Shown piece after piece: positions 12,293 through 23,815 of a DNA stretch of 64,000 nt. The stretch is from assembly GCF_022458985.1 (NCBI RefSeq), contig NC_061782.1, positions 17,191,672 through 17,255,671 of the forward strand. The letters are read 5' to 3'. Each line of letters begins with the position of its first letter. The stretch's first letter is position 1. This DNA comes from Mugil cephalus (Eukaryota; Chordata; Actinopteri; Mugiliformes; Mugilidae). The notes beneath the pieces are model-generated. The model did no database searches and was not told the origin of the DNA. It worked only from the letters and a program-made list of their open reading frames with translations. A program made the position numbers and the translations under genes.

Positions 12293-12476
12293 TCTAACAC
12301 AGTAAAGACACATAGCTCCAATCCGCTTCTTATATTTGTCATTTTATATGGTTGGAAACATTTGTTAGTACATATAACTAGTTGTGCAACATGTCATAGG
12401 TGATATTTTCATTAAAATAAATTTTTATCAATATGGTTTTGCATGCTTTTCTGTAAAAAAAGAAAAATATATACCG

Positions 12477-12514
<38 letters not shown>

Positions 12515-13329
12515 AAAAAAACATTAGTCCTGAATGTAGACCAAACCACTGAGTCAAAATACTTGTCACATCACAAAACATTGTACAAAAACTCAATTCA
12601 AAAATAAAAGTCACGCCATAGAAAATTTAAGTTAATTTAATGCGACAATGATCCAACCCATGTTTAGAAGTGTAGGAAAATCTTAGGGAAATGGCTCAAT
12701 CAGCTTTAATTCACTAGTGGCATTATTCAGTGTGCCTTACTCTGGAATAAATATTCTAAGAAAACAAACAAGATCCACAAGTAAGCCCTTGCCATATAAA
12801 AACATGATAAACACTTTTATAAAAACATAAATACAGTACAGATCTGATGACGTCTGAAAGTCAGCGTCCATAGGGTCGATTACGAGGGCACCACATAAAA
12901 TTGAAACGATGGCATAAACACCAATACAGCACTCAAGGAAATTATTGTCGTGCAAGTTTAAAACAGAACTGGTCATTTCTTTTTTTTACCCTTTATCACA
13001 CCAGTATCCCAAAATGCCTGAGAAAAATAGCTTTCAGTCTTAATGGGGCTTAGGTGGTCTATGAGTTACACTTCCCTTTAATAACCAGTGATCAAACAGA
13101 AAGTGTGGTAGAGCATTTGCTTTCAACAAGGTGACTTGAACCATACATTTTGAACTAATAACCACCTGTGACACACGCTGGTTTCTACTCATACCTCATT
13201 GAACAGTTAAGAAAACTCAGTTTAGCCACATAAATGCTTCAAACTTAGTGTAAACGTTGTTGTAATTGATTGCAAAATAATCATAAGCTTCCAGTGGAAG
13301 AGGCATCCTTTTAAATTCATAAATCAGGC
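12293..13329. other. Convergent 3' region between dis3 and bora
   Basis: This holds the end of the dis3 transcript and the bora 3' UTR on the other strand. It is AT-rich with a (TA)n microsatellite at about 12479-12510 followed by an A-run. Minus-strand ATTAAA-type signals (plus-strand TTTAAT) occur, for example at about 13075 and 12703, and could end bora. No further gene was seen. Confidence 0.6.
12479..12522. repeat. (TA)n microsatellite with poly(A) tail
   Basis: About 15 TA units are followed by roughly a dozen A residues, inside the dis3-bora convergent 3' region. Confidence 0.9.
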
Positions 13330-16300
13330 TCAGTGATGAGGATAAAACACCTGGAAAATAAGAAACATACTTTTAGGGAAAGAAAACGATTCAAAATCAA
13401 GACAGCATGCAGAATTCTGATGGTAAAGTACGCAGGATGTTCTCAGTAATGAATCCACAATATTAGCCTTTATTCCTATTGCATATAAAATGCCAATTGT
13501 ACCTTTACTTTAGTGTGTCGAGTGATCTGGAAGCCTTCTTCTGCCAGGTTTGAACTGAAGGACTCTTTGCTGTGACAGTCAGAGCTGAGGCCATCAATAA
13601 GGCTGGCGGTGCCTGCTGAGGTTGTGTTGTAGCCGCTGTCCACCTGACATTAAAAAAGTAGTCAAGCACAAATATCAGTCATATGAGTCAATATACAATG
13701 AAATACAAAAACAACAAAGAAGCGTTTCCTAAGTAAAGTTGTTCTCACAAACCTGCATGCTAGAATCATAGCGTATGCTGCTTCCCTCTGTCAGAAGAGA
13801 GAAAAACATCTGAGAGCTTTCTGTTGCTGACACATTGCCCATACGAGAGCTGGTCAGTAGCTCCAAAGGTCTTCCACCGTTGTTGTTGTTGTCGTCGTCG
13901 TCGTCGTCCACCTCGTCCTCCAGCCTCCCTTCCATTCCGCTGTCTTTACCCTCGTCCATTTTCACAAGTTCCATAGTATCCAGACCTACTCTCTCAGTGT
14001 CAGCAGAGTGAGCATCCCGGGGCAGTGGCGACGATGGATCTAGTTCCATAGCGGGGAGAAAAGAGCAGGAGGGAAGCGGTTCTTCAGCCTCGTGATTGTC
14101 CTCAAGCTTAGGGTTGAGGATCGGGGAAATGAGAGGAGGGGAGGTCCAGTAGCGGACTTTGGGCCTGGACTTGTGTCGTGAGGTGTGATGGGACTCCTTG
14201 TGGAAATGGAGATGATGCGGGGAGCAGCTACGAATGGGGGAGCAACCTTCGACGAATGGACTCGCATTGCAGGAAGTGACAAGACCTGGGGGAACGCTGT
14301 GTGGGGTCAAGCTGTTTGGCTGCTTTGTCTCTGCTAAAGAAAGCACAGATTCAGATCGAAGATTAAAACGGTTGATTCCATAGTGTTTTAGATGAGTTTA
14401 AAAAAAAAAAAAAAACTCTACCTGAGCCAATCGGTGTGTGTGCTGCATGTGCAAAGATGGGAGAAATTTTAGGGGAGACGATGCCAGCAGGAGACGACCC
14501 ACCAGGAAACAGAGGACTACTGATGCTCCCGAGGCTGCAGTCTTGATAGTGGCCATGCTGGATGGGACTGGATGAAAATTGACCCTAAAATTAAGACAAT
14601 GTAAATACATTTTTGTTCAGCGGTGTGTTGAGTAGTGAAAAGGAGATTCTCTGGCCGATATTCAGCGCCATATGTGCAAAATTATCATTTGCATCCCTAC
14701 AATTTTCCACTCACCGTAGAAGGAGTAGGAGCCGATGTGCCACGGGGCAAAGGGGAGGAAAAGATAGATGATATAGCTTCTCCTTCAGATCCTTCAACTC
14801 CTCCTATGGCTCCCTCTGTTCTGCTGTAAGATGACCTTTCCTGTCTGGCGTGTTCTCTCTCTGGGCTTGGCGGATTAGAGCCGTCAGAGCCACTATAACT
14901 GCCCTGGCCATCGAGGAAGAGTTTTCGTCTCAGTGAGGAGGAACTAAGACTTTCCTGAACAGCATCACACGCTTCCTCACAACGGTAATAATCTCCTGGA
15001 AAAGCAAGGGGCCGACAAATGTGACCTGAAGGTAGAAAACTGCCATAACAGATGAATCTGATTTACTGGTAATCTGAATTCTGTGGACAATTAGTAAAGA
15101 CTTACCTAGAACTTTCTCCAAATCAAAAGCCAAAGGCAAAGAAAGGGTTGTCTGACAGGCAACTGTTCATCAAACAAAACAACAACGAGTTAAAAAACAA
15201 GAGATGGTGTTTAGATTGTAGAATGTCTTGGTACACCCTGTCAAGCATTATACCAACCTGAGATTTTTTCAGGCTCCTCTGCAATCATTAAACCTGCAAG
15301 TCAAGTGACACAATACAATGACTCCCAAAATCTGAGAACAACAAAATCTAAAATGGCAAATGCACAGAAAATGCGATAATCATTAAAAAAGTAACATGAG
15401 CTCACTTTTTTTACTGATCTGAGGGGCTTTACGGATGTCTGGTGCTGCCCACGGGGAGGGCACGATGGTTCCTTTGGTAAAAAACTTTATAGGGAGAAAG
15501 GGAAATACCATGATTACAAAGATGATCTATACATCTTCAGCAAACAAAACATTCTGCCATTGTGCAAGATAAGATTTGATTGGATTTTCATACCTGCTCA
15601 ATAGCATGCTGACGCTTTTCCTCAATGTCAGAGTCCGTCCTGAAAGAAAGCAGAAAGACATGTTATCACCCTGACAAATTATAATTTGCTCCACACATCT
15701 GTGAAGATTCTCAGTCATCTAAACTTGTCTGGGTTTTCGTGAAGAAGTTTCACCACATTTCACCACTCATCCAACATCTTTTGAACGTCCTGATCAAAGT
15801 TTAAACTCCCTAACAGTCATGCAGACCTGAAGAAGCTTGGATGAGCGGTGAAACAAAGCTACAACAAAGGCAGTCCAGTTACCTTTGTTGTAGCTTTGTT
15901 TTTAGATCCCTCTCCAGATTTAATATAAGGAGATAATCTTAGTTGAGTAAAGGAACCTTGTCCTCTGAATTTTGTTTTTTGTCACAATGTCATCCACATA
16001 TCTAATGCAACGTTTTACTTCTTCCATACCTTGTCTGGCTGAGGTAAAACGACTGTCGCTGGATTTCCTCCGGGTCTATGTCAACTGGCAGAAGACTAGC
16101 CATTTCTTCAATAGACCAGTGAAACTTGGGAGGAGTCTAGGAAAGAGATAGATGAGGAAGTGAGTATATAAAAAAAAAAAACAACACATAGAAAAAGAAA
16201 AGTAAAGTGTGTGGACATAATGCACCAGAATATAATACAGCATTATTTTTATTATATTTGCAGTAAGAGGTGTGTATTATATGTATGAGGTAACTTACAG

Positions 16301-16448
16301 CTTTACAGGACTTGGATTTGAAGATAGATGGACTTGGCACCAGGGGTTCACGGAGATGGTGGTAGTCATTGGGACTTTCAAAGGGGTTTCTAATGGAAGG
16401 TCTACCTGGAGTCTCTGGGGTGATCTGAATCTCCACATGGTCTCCCAT
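13330..16448 (-). CDS. bora: BORA, Aurora A/Plk1 activator
   Basis: Eleven coding exons on the minus strand: 16448-16299, 16136-16030, 15639-15594, 15484-15406, 15293-15258, 15162-15106, 14995-14715, 14584-14422, 14330-13753, 13643-13503 and 13350-13330. All phases agree; the total is 552 residues against 559 in human. The first exon begins at 16453 behind a TTGCAG acceptor, so at least one upstream exon is non-coding. Family marks are [73 protein letters not shown] and [13 protein letters not shown]. The DSGYNT motif at residues 501-506 is the known beta-TrCP degron. Vertebrate Bora, once phosphorylated by Cdk1, binds Plk1 and helps Aurora A phosphorylate its activation loop at mitotic entry. 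Many Ser-Pro/Thr-Pro sites fit this control. A D6N4 run at residues 448-457 is a local feature. The gene is divergent from mzt1. Confidence 0.95.
13879..13908. repeat. Trinucleotide repeat (GTT)4(GTC)6 inside the bora coding sequence
   Basis: On the coding (minus) strand it reads (GAC)6(AAC)4 and encodes six Asp then four Asn (residues 448-457), extending an acidic stretch. Human BORA has no such run at this point as far as I recall. The tract may vary in length between individuals. Confidence 0.9.
15705..15905. mobile_element. Foldback/MITE-like element in a bora intron with a perfect 20-bp hairpin
   Basis: The element begins with GTGAAGATTCTCAGTCATCT, a phrase repeated in other fish dispersed elements. 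It holds nested inverted repeats: 15758-15772 pairs with 15839-15853 (one mismatch), and 15851-15870 pairs perfectly with 15882-15901 around an 11-nt spacer. No protein is encoded. It lies between bora exons 16136-16030 and 15639-15594. A related fragment lies at about 18844-18955. Confidence 0.65.
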
Positions 16449-16453
16449 TATAT

Positions 16454-17178
16454 CTGCAATAAATCTGATAACGAACATCCCAGTGAGGAGGAAGCAAAGG
16501 ACATTTAAACGCATATATCTGCCGGGGAATAATCCACTGAACCTCCAATATCCATGTCACTGTAGGGAAATGGTCATTTAATTTGTAGCAACATTACATT
16601 TCTATAGCTTTCTTTACCTACCTGCCTTCGAATGCTGGTATGGAGCTATGAACGAAGGAACTTTTTTACAGCCTTAAGTTATACGCGTTTCCACATAAAA
16701 CATGATTAGTACACTCATTTTTAAACTACATTTGTTTTTCTGTTGGTACTTACAGCTGTTAGTTGGCCTGGACTTTGAGCACACAGCTAAAAACAGTCTT
16801 CATTGAGGCGTCAGCAGCAAACAATCAGCAGCGAGATGGTTCAAACGTTTATTTCAATTTTTGTCCCCAGGAGCCGTCAGCCAATAGAAACGCAGCAGGA
16901 AGTCCTCAGGGACCAATGAAGAAGACACTTGTGTCGTCACTTCCTCCTACAGCTTCGTTGACGAGTTTAGCGGGCTAGGTGGCTAACTAGCAGCTAATAT
17001 CGCCCCTTAAAGATAATGCGTTACTAATTTCTGTACATATAAAATGAAAACTAAACATTTAACGCCCGCCTGAGTTTCTGTGACCGTTTAATAATCCAGT
17101 AGAGCATCAAAAACGCATTACAAGTCTACATTTGTCCACCTGCTAGCAAGCGTTGGCTACCTACAATCTTTCATCACT
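16454..17178. promoter_or_regulatory. Divergent promoter region of bora and mzt1
   Basis: The start codons are 730 bp apart on opposite strands. The interval must hold the bora upstream non-coding exon(s), its first intron and the mzt1 5' UTR. The bora/mzt1 head-to-head arrangement also exists in human. Both products act at centrosomes or in mitosis, so co-regulation is plausible but not shown by the sequence. Confidence 0.65.
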
Positions 17179-18952
17179 ATGGCAAGTGCAGCAAATACCA
17201 ACTTAAACGCAGTCCGGGAAACCATGGAGGGTAAATATGCATTAAATATACATATACAACAATGTATGTATTTGTAGAATGACTTTAAATTAATTTAATT
17301 ATTTCAAAATATTCATTTTAGTAGCCAACTCCTAACTTGTTTGTCATTGTGTTTCTGACCATTTGTACAGGACGAGTAAATTTTGAGCAGTTCTGTCTTG
17401 TCTTTAGAAAATGAATGATGTTACAATCTTCCCAACAGTGCTACTGGAGATTTCAAGGTTGCTGAACACCGGTTTGGACATGGAGTCTTTATCGATATGC
17501 GTGAGACTGTGTGAGCAGGGCATTAACCCAGAAGCTCTGTCTTCAGTCATCAAGGAACTGCGTAAAGCGTCGGAGTCGCTCAAGGTACAGAATCTGATTT
17601 TAAAAAACATCTCTCCACTTTATATTATTGAAGGTATTTTTTTAAGAGGTGGTCATTGAGTTTTAATTCATTGCGTACGTCCCAGTTTTGTTTACCAACT
17701 AATGGGACTTGCGACCAATTGGTGATTATTAGTAACAACAATTTTAAACCCTAGCCCCTGATTAGCGATATTGTAACAGGGTGATGGAGAACAGAAACCC
17801 TTTATATTTAACAGCCACTGTGCTATTCTTCACTATAATTATTTGAATTAATTTCTTGCTATAAAGATATTTGAAAATGATCTGCATTTTCCAGCAAATC
17901 AGACAAGCAATTGTTTGAGTTCTTCTCCAGTACAGTACATGAACCCACATCAACACTGTAATCTAGTTGTGTCAAGCTGTAAATTGAGATGCTTGCAGCC
18001 GCTTTAGTTACAAGATTGAAGCCTAGATGACGGCTGAAATTGAAAACCACTTTCAACGCTGTGGTGTGACGATATACACCGATCAGCTGCAACATTAAAA
18101 CCACCGATGGGGAGGTGAATAACATTAACGATCTTGTGACAGTGTAATATTCTTCTGAGGAATTTTTTAGAAGTGTGTGTGGATGTTACTTTGACTTGTA
18201 GCACCCCCACCCCATAGCTATGACACTCGTTTCTGTCAGCAGCCATCCTCAGCAGGATGCAGCCTGACACAAACACACATAAAAACGGTTTAAGAACAAC
18301 TCAAGAAATATGAAAAAACAGTTGTTGATCTGACCTCCAAATATTTTAGTTATTTTAGTGTTAGTTGTTGAACTAAAGTTGTGGAGTAGTGGTTAGAGGT
18401 GCGCCTTGGGGTCCGAAGGTTCACAGGTTCGTCCCCCCGCCGTGTCCATGAATGTGGTGCCCTGAATAAGCACCAATTTTGCTCCCTGGGCACAGCTCAC
18501 CTGAGGCTGCAGCCCACTGCTCCAACTGTACACACTACTGTGTGAATAACTGGATGGGTCAAAATGCAGAGAATTTCCCCACGAGGGGTCAATAAGAGAA
18601 TAATTTATTTATTTAAGTTTCTGTCACAGTTTTTCTGTGAATATTTACTGTACAACAATACAGTATGTGTGGGAGAAGCAAAGTATCTTAAGACCTGTCT
18701 TTTCAGAGACTACACAAGACAGATTAAAATACTGACTAATCATTTCTTCCAGCTTTTTCCACATCTGTCATTTCCAGTCACTCAGCTTTGTAGATATGTA
18801 GTGATCAAACAATGATTCATGGGGGTGAATCACTGTTTTTAATGTTTGTCTGTGAAGATTCTTAGTCATCTAGTTATGGTATATCTGAAAACCAGGCTGA
18901 AAGAAGCCAGCTGGAGTTGTTTTCCTGAAGATGTGACTCCACTCATCCTATG

Positions 18953-18993
<41 letters not shown>

Positions 18994-19026
18994 CTTCTTT
19001 AGGCTTCTGAAAACTGCACAAACTGA
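17179..19026 (+). CDS. mzt1: MZT1, mitotic-spindle organizing protein 1 (gamma-tubulin complex subunit)
   Basis: Three coding exons, 17179-17230, 17439-17584 and 19003-19026, give 73 residues against 82 in human. The difference is the shorter Ala-rich N-terminus: [17 protein letters not shown] replaces a longer alanine tract. The helical core ([42 protein letters not shown]) is nearly identical to human, and the last exon encodes only seven residues (ASENCTN) and the stop. MZT1 binds GCP N-terminal extensions, notably GCP3, and helps recruit and activate the gamma-tubulin ring complex at centrosomes. The last exon is preceded by a 38-nt T-run that serves as its pyrimidine tract. Confidence 0.95.
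18365..18614 (+). mobile_element. tRNA-derived SINE in mzt1 intron 2
   Basis: The head carries a Pol III A-box-like stretch (GTGGAGTAGTGGTTAGAG at 18381) and a B-box-like GGTTCGTCC at 18426-18434, spaced as in a tRNA. The body follows, and the tail contains AATTTCCCC...GGGGTCAATAA near 18571-18592. That tail is found in reverse orientation at 34825-34846, as expected if the SINE borrows a LINE 3' end. Confidence 0.75.
18844..18955. repeat. Fragment related to the bora-intron foldback element
   Basis: It shares TCTGTGAAGATTCT-AGTCATCTA (one varying base) and the later CCACTCATCC phrase with the element at 15705-15905. It ends just before the 38-nt T-run in front of the last mzt1 exon. Confidence 0.55.
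18956..18993 (+). repeat. Uninterrupted run of 38 T
   Basis: The homopolymer ends 9 nt before the last mzt1 coding exon and forms its polypyrimidine tract (TTCTTCTTTAG follows). Its true length is uncertain because homopolymers are error-prone. Confidence 0.95.
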
Positions 19027-19514
19027 AGATGAGAACGGATCACTTCAACCTGAGACCGTTAAGCATCATGTGCTGTTCCTGGATCTGTACCTACCGTTGG
19101 ACTCTCCAGCCAGTCAGATTTATCTGTGATTTGGCTCTTTTCTGAAAGCCTTCTTGGTGACACATAAAATTCTCCTGCGCTTTGACTTGTGCCTAGGTGT
19201 TTGTGTAGAGGTGAACGCCTCAGTCAACAAGTCTTCTCCTGAAATGAGGGCATGCTCAGGCATCAAATCTAGATGTGCTCCAGGTGCAAGTGTCTAACCC
19301 CAATTTGTAAAATGTAAGTTCAGGTAAGCACTGACATCCGGCCTTAATTTAAGATCATCTAAGTTCTGGTCGTCAACTTCTGTTATAGTGTTGCACTTTT
19401 CATGGGAATTTTTTTTTATGTTGTTATGAATTGTTTTTAATTATGTGCTGGTAAATTTGAACCTTTTGCTTCTTCCATTGTTATTGTTTCTTATGAAAAG
19501 AATGGGATGGTTTA

Positions 19515-19520
19515 AATAAA
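19515..19520 (+). terminator. Poly(A) signal AATAAA of mzt1
   Basis: A canonical hexamer about 490 bp after the mzt1 stop, followed by a GT-rich stretch (GGTGGTGTTGTGTC), a typical downstream element. Confidence 0.75.
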
Positions 19521-22500
19521 AATGTTACCGTCAGCAGCCACCAGGTGGTGTTGTGTCTTTCTTATTCTAAAATACAAGGTCTTTGCACTGTTACAACTTA
19601 GTGGTTTCCTGGTGATTCACTAATGCTGTTGTTTTGTCATCTTTCCAAAATCACATTTCCACTCTTCATTTATTTTTTATGATCTCATTTCTAATCTCGA
19701 AAAAATATATATATGTTTTTTTTTCTCCAAATGATTTAATGCGTCTCTTTATTAGGAGCCAATGTTTCTGAAGAATTTTACAAAGGAAATGATCTTTCCG
19801 GTCAGACTAGGTGAAAGGCGTAGAGATATTGGTAGAACATAGCACAATACAATACAAGAACAGACCATACAGGAGTGATCACATTCACAGGCAACAACAT
19901 AGTTCACAAAAACATGAACAAGGGTCATTCTTTAGTGCAGGATGTCCTGTTGCTCTGCAAGCGTTTTTACAGTTTGTCTGTGTTCAATCAACAAAAAAGA
20001 GTATTTGAGATATATTGCAAACTTGCAAAAAAAGTCTTTGATCAACCAGAAACGAAGCCTCTTCATCATGTATCTAACCACACTCCGTTGTTTTGTTTCC
20101 CCGCTGTCTGTAAAATAGATCTATTCATCTTCTAGACGAGGGAAAGTGCTGAGAGCACAGAACATTCCTCCACAGGCCAATACACAGGCTCGAGGAGACC
20201 TCTTAAACACACCGACTTGTATGTGTGTCCCTCTACGTGCGAGGGTTTAGGTGTAGATGTCTACAAATGAGTAGCCCCTAAGCCGCCTGACAGTAACGCC
20301 TCACCCCTCGCAGGCACACCACAGAGAAAGCCGACGAGCGAGCGGGAGAGCGTGTGTGTGTGTAAGCATTTCTGTCTTCTTTTGCTTTGTCTCGCCATCT
20401 TGACTGACAGGCTGAAAGTCTGAATCTCTGTACTGCTGCTTTGATCTCTTAACACAGTATCTCTCTGTTCCTCAATACCAGCATCGTGTTAGCCAAGCAT
20501 GAGAGACATACAGATTCAGTGCAACCTCCCCGTGATAGTCCATAAGCCTAAACAACCCCTGTTCTCGGTAGGGGGTGAGCTGTGTGAGATATTGACAGAG
20601 GAAGACCCACACGGAGAATCCTTTTCTTTTTTTTTTTATACAAAGGAAAAGAGTTATGCATGGCTTGATTGGCTACTATGGGCGTGGGATTCAGGACGCA
20701 TTGCTCCCCGTTTGATGTGTTTGAAGGGTTTCTCCTTATCCAAGCCCGCTACTTTGATCTCGGTTAAACAAAATATTCCCAAATCCCACAGTCCTGACAG
20801 AGATTAGCGTCCATATATGCATAAACATCTAAGAGGTGTTCAACTAGGGCACTGGTCAGGTCACATGACTGTATGAGCTCAAGAGGCAGGCAGGTCCTCG
20901 CATCAGAACTTCTAAAGGTGTTTTTATTTGTACGTCTGATAATTATCCAGGCCGAGGAGTATTTTTTCTGATAAATGAGGGCAGTCTCATTTAAAAGTGA
21001 AAGATCTATGTTTAGCAATTACAGTTCAGGTGTGTGCAATGAATATTAGGGAAATAATTAGACTGGACTGATTAAAAGTTCTCCGTGTATAGGATAGTGG
21101 GATGATGTTTTTCCAAACCTAAATTACAGCTGCAGCATATTGTCTCAAATATTTGAAGTTTGACCAAAAGTCAAAGATCTCTGTTTGCAGAGTTATGTTT
21201 AGTTCACTAATTACCGTTAGCAATAAACAAGAAGGTTTAATGGTCTCCCTACAGATACAAGGCTTTGTTTGTCCATATTATGTATTATTGATCATTATAT
21301 GATAATTACAGGTCAAAGGATTTGCTTTCATTAGTCCTTTTAGTAGATTTTCGTTTTTATTTGTGTCAAGAGGAAGGAAACCTTTTGGAGTTTGTGGACA
21401 AAAGACAGTCCTTTGTAATTTTAATATTCTGCCCACATCTGGAAAACTTTTTTTTATTTTTATTTTTTATCAGTGCAAAAGTATTAGTATAGTTCACTCG
21501 CAAGTGCACACGCTGATCAAGAATATTTACTCCTGTACTAAATACATGCAATAAGTTGCTCAGCCGACAGCACATAAAATAATTGGTAGTAGCTCTGCAG
21601 CAGCCAGCTATGACCGTAAAAACGCTGTTTGCATTTTAATGCATCAGCAAAAATAATCCGCTTTCATGAAACGACCGTGGCGTCGTCATGAGACCAACTG
21701 ACTGAGAACGGGTTAAGTGTCTCAAAGCAGGAAACCACATCACTGACTCCTGTTTATGTTTACTTCTCATTTTAAAATGTTTATTTGTTGCGCAAAAAGC
21801 CACAGCAACCCGTTCCTGTAGCTTAAAGTTCATATTACTTTACATCAGCTGCCATAGCACAGTCGTCATAACAGACAAATTAAAGGGCCGGTGCGTTTTG
21901 AAATTCACATCTGGCAGTAACTTTGCGGGCTTGAAACAAACTCACATTTTCTTAAGTGTTTAGGACAATGGGAGATGTCGCCAAGTGTAAAAGGACCTTC
22001 TTTGGTTTGTCCTTCCTAGGCTACTGTAAAAAATTGTTGAGCAATGTGCCAGGCTCTGTAGAGGAGTACCTACTTCCTGTGTGGACATATCAGACACACA
22101 GTTTGGCAGTTTGAAAACGCAATTATGAAGACTTTGTTCCATTTCTGCTAATAAGCAACTGAATCGTAGACGCTGCTCCTTTAAGACTGCAGCAGCTGAA
22201 GCAATAAGTCAGCTTTGACTGCGGCTTTAATTTATTAAAGTTATTTCTCGTTTCAAAGGTTAATACGGCTTGAAGTAAGGTTTAAAAGGTTAAAAGTTTA
22301 CACGTGAAGGGCTATTTTCTACAAAAAAAAAATTTAAAAAATGAAGAGAAAAAACGTACATGTTCTTAAAGACTTGAAATCCAGTTGTTGAACACCTGCA
22401 GCACCGTATGTCCTGAAGTAATCGTACTAATTCTGTAGGTATTCTGGCACTGGGCTGATTGGTTTATTAGCGTTTCAGTTTCTGATCGAGCCTGTCTGGC

Positions 22501-22999
22501 CCTCATTCGCCCGACGACGTGAAGCTTCACAAACTGCATTTGCCCTGAGAGCAGTTCTGTGACCTTGTCAGATCTTCTTCCAGTACACCACCGTTGATTA
22601 AATACAGGGCACACATTTACACCGTAAGATTATACTATTTAGGTCCCAATTAAATTCATATGAAGGAAATTGGATCATAAACTCTTTTAAGGATCGTTAA
22701 CAATCATTAGACGGGATAATAGCATGGCAATCAAAATATGTTTAAAAAAAAAAAAAGAAAAGAAACTTCCAGTGTCTTTTAGTGACTTTGTTGTTTTTGG
22801 AAAATTTCCAAATTGATTAATGTGGAATTGATTGATTTACAGTTGTAATTAGCCGTACTCTGCATAGATGCATAATAATCATATATCTCCTTGCTTGTTT
22901 TAAAGTATTAATTGGATTCATTAACAAAAGCAGTTAATTGAATAACAATTAACAAAGTTGATGATGGTATCGATGCAGCTCATGCAAACTCCCTTGTGT

Positions 23000-23300
23000 T
23001 TTCCCTGTGATGATAATGAAACCACCTTTTTATCAGATTGGAATTTTGTGTGTTGGACTATGTAATGACTAATATGATATTGGGCTTATTAGTTTATTTG
23101 AGTGGCTCACTGAGGCGTTAAGCTGGCATTGAACACATTGTGTTTAACAGGTAGGCACCATATGCTGCCTTAATCAGACATTGGAATCGCATTTGGTTGT
23201 TAAATTGTCTCCTAATAAAAGCAGGTAGTAAAACAACTTGAGCTAATTCAATTCCAGGCGAGTTTGGGCGAAGTGAACAGCTGTTCATATTTTTTGAATT
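23000..23300. promoter_or_regulatory. Candidate conserved non-coding element upstream of dach1
   Basis: A non-repetitive AT-rich block with several TAAT/ATTA cores and GTTAATTG-type sites, between low-complexity neighbours. DACH1 is known to be surrounded by deeply conserved developmental enhancers, so this is a reasonable candidate, but conservation cannot be seen from one sequence. Confidence 0.25.
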
Positions 23301-23650
23301 GTTTTAACAATCCCCCTCTCCTCTTTCTTTTTTTTTTTTTGTTTCCTTACAGGTTTAACTCAAGCAGCCTGTTTGTTCTTCAACTTTCCTTGTTGAAAAT
23401 AGAGACGGAGGGTGGACGAGCTGTCCACTCTCCTTAAAAGAAGACAATACCAGGCATATTGTAGTGACAGCTTGTATTGTATGTGTGCGCGCGAGCGCGT
23501 GTGTGTGTGTAAGAGAAAGAGAGGGAGAAAGAGGAAGGAGAGAGAAGGAGCATGTGTGTGTATGCTAGAAAAACAGAAAAATATGGGGAATGTGTGTGTG
23601 TGCGCGTGTGTGTATGCGTGAGCATGTGTGTTACAGTGACAGCTTGTATT

Positions 23651-23815
23651 CTCCGTGATTAATGATGTGCTGTGTGACTTGATAAGTGCTTCGGAGGACC
23701 AACGCTTGTTTCAATTAGACCTTGTGAAGGTCGCGACGCCGCGCCGGCCTCTCATTATCATATCCATAATCAATCCACATTATCATAGGGGAATGTGGAA
23801 TGGATGTGTGATATC
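23651..23815. promoter_or_regulatory. Candidate conserved non-coding element upstream of dach1
   Basis: A compact, non-repetitive block beginning CTCCGTGATTAATGATGTGC, with TTGATAAGTGCTT, CAATTAGACC and a short CpG-rich segment (TCGCGACGCCGCGCCGGCC). It lies between microsatellites. Enhancer function is inferred from composition and position only. Confidence 0.3.

Noticed and set aside
20764-21018. Minus-strand 84-codon open frame upstream of dach1
   Set aside because: Composition is ordinary, and there is no family resemblance, splice context or start context worth keeping.
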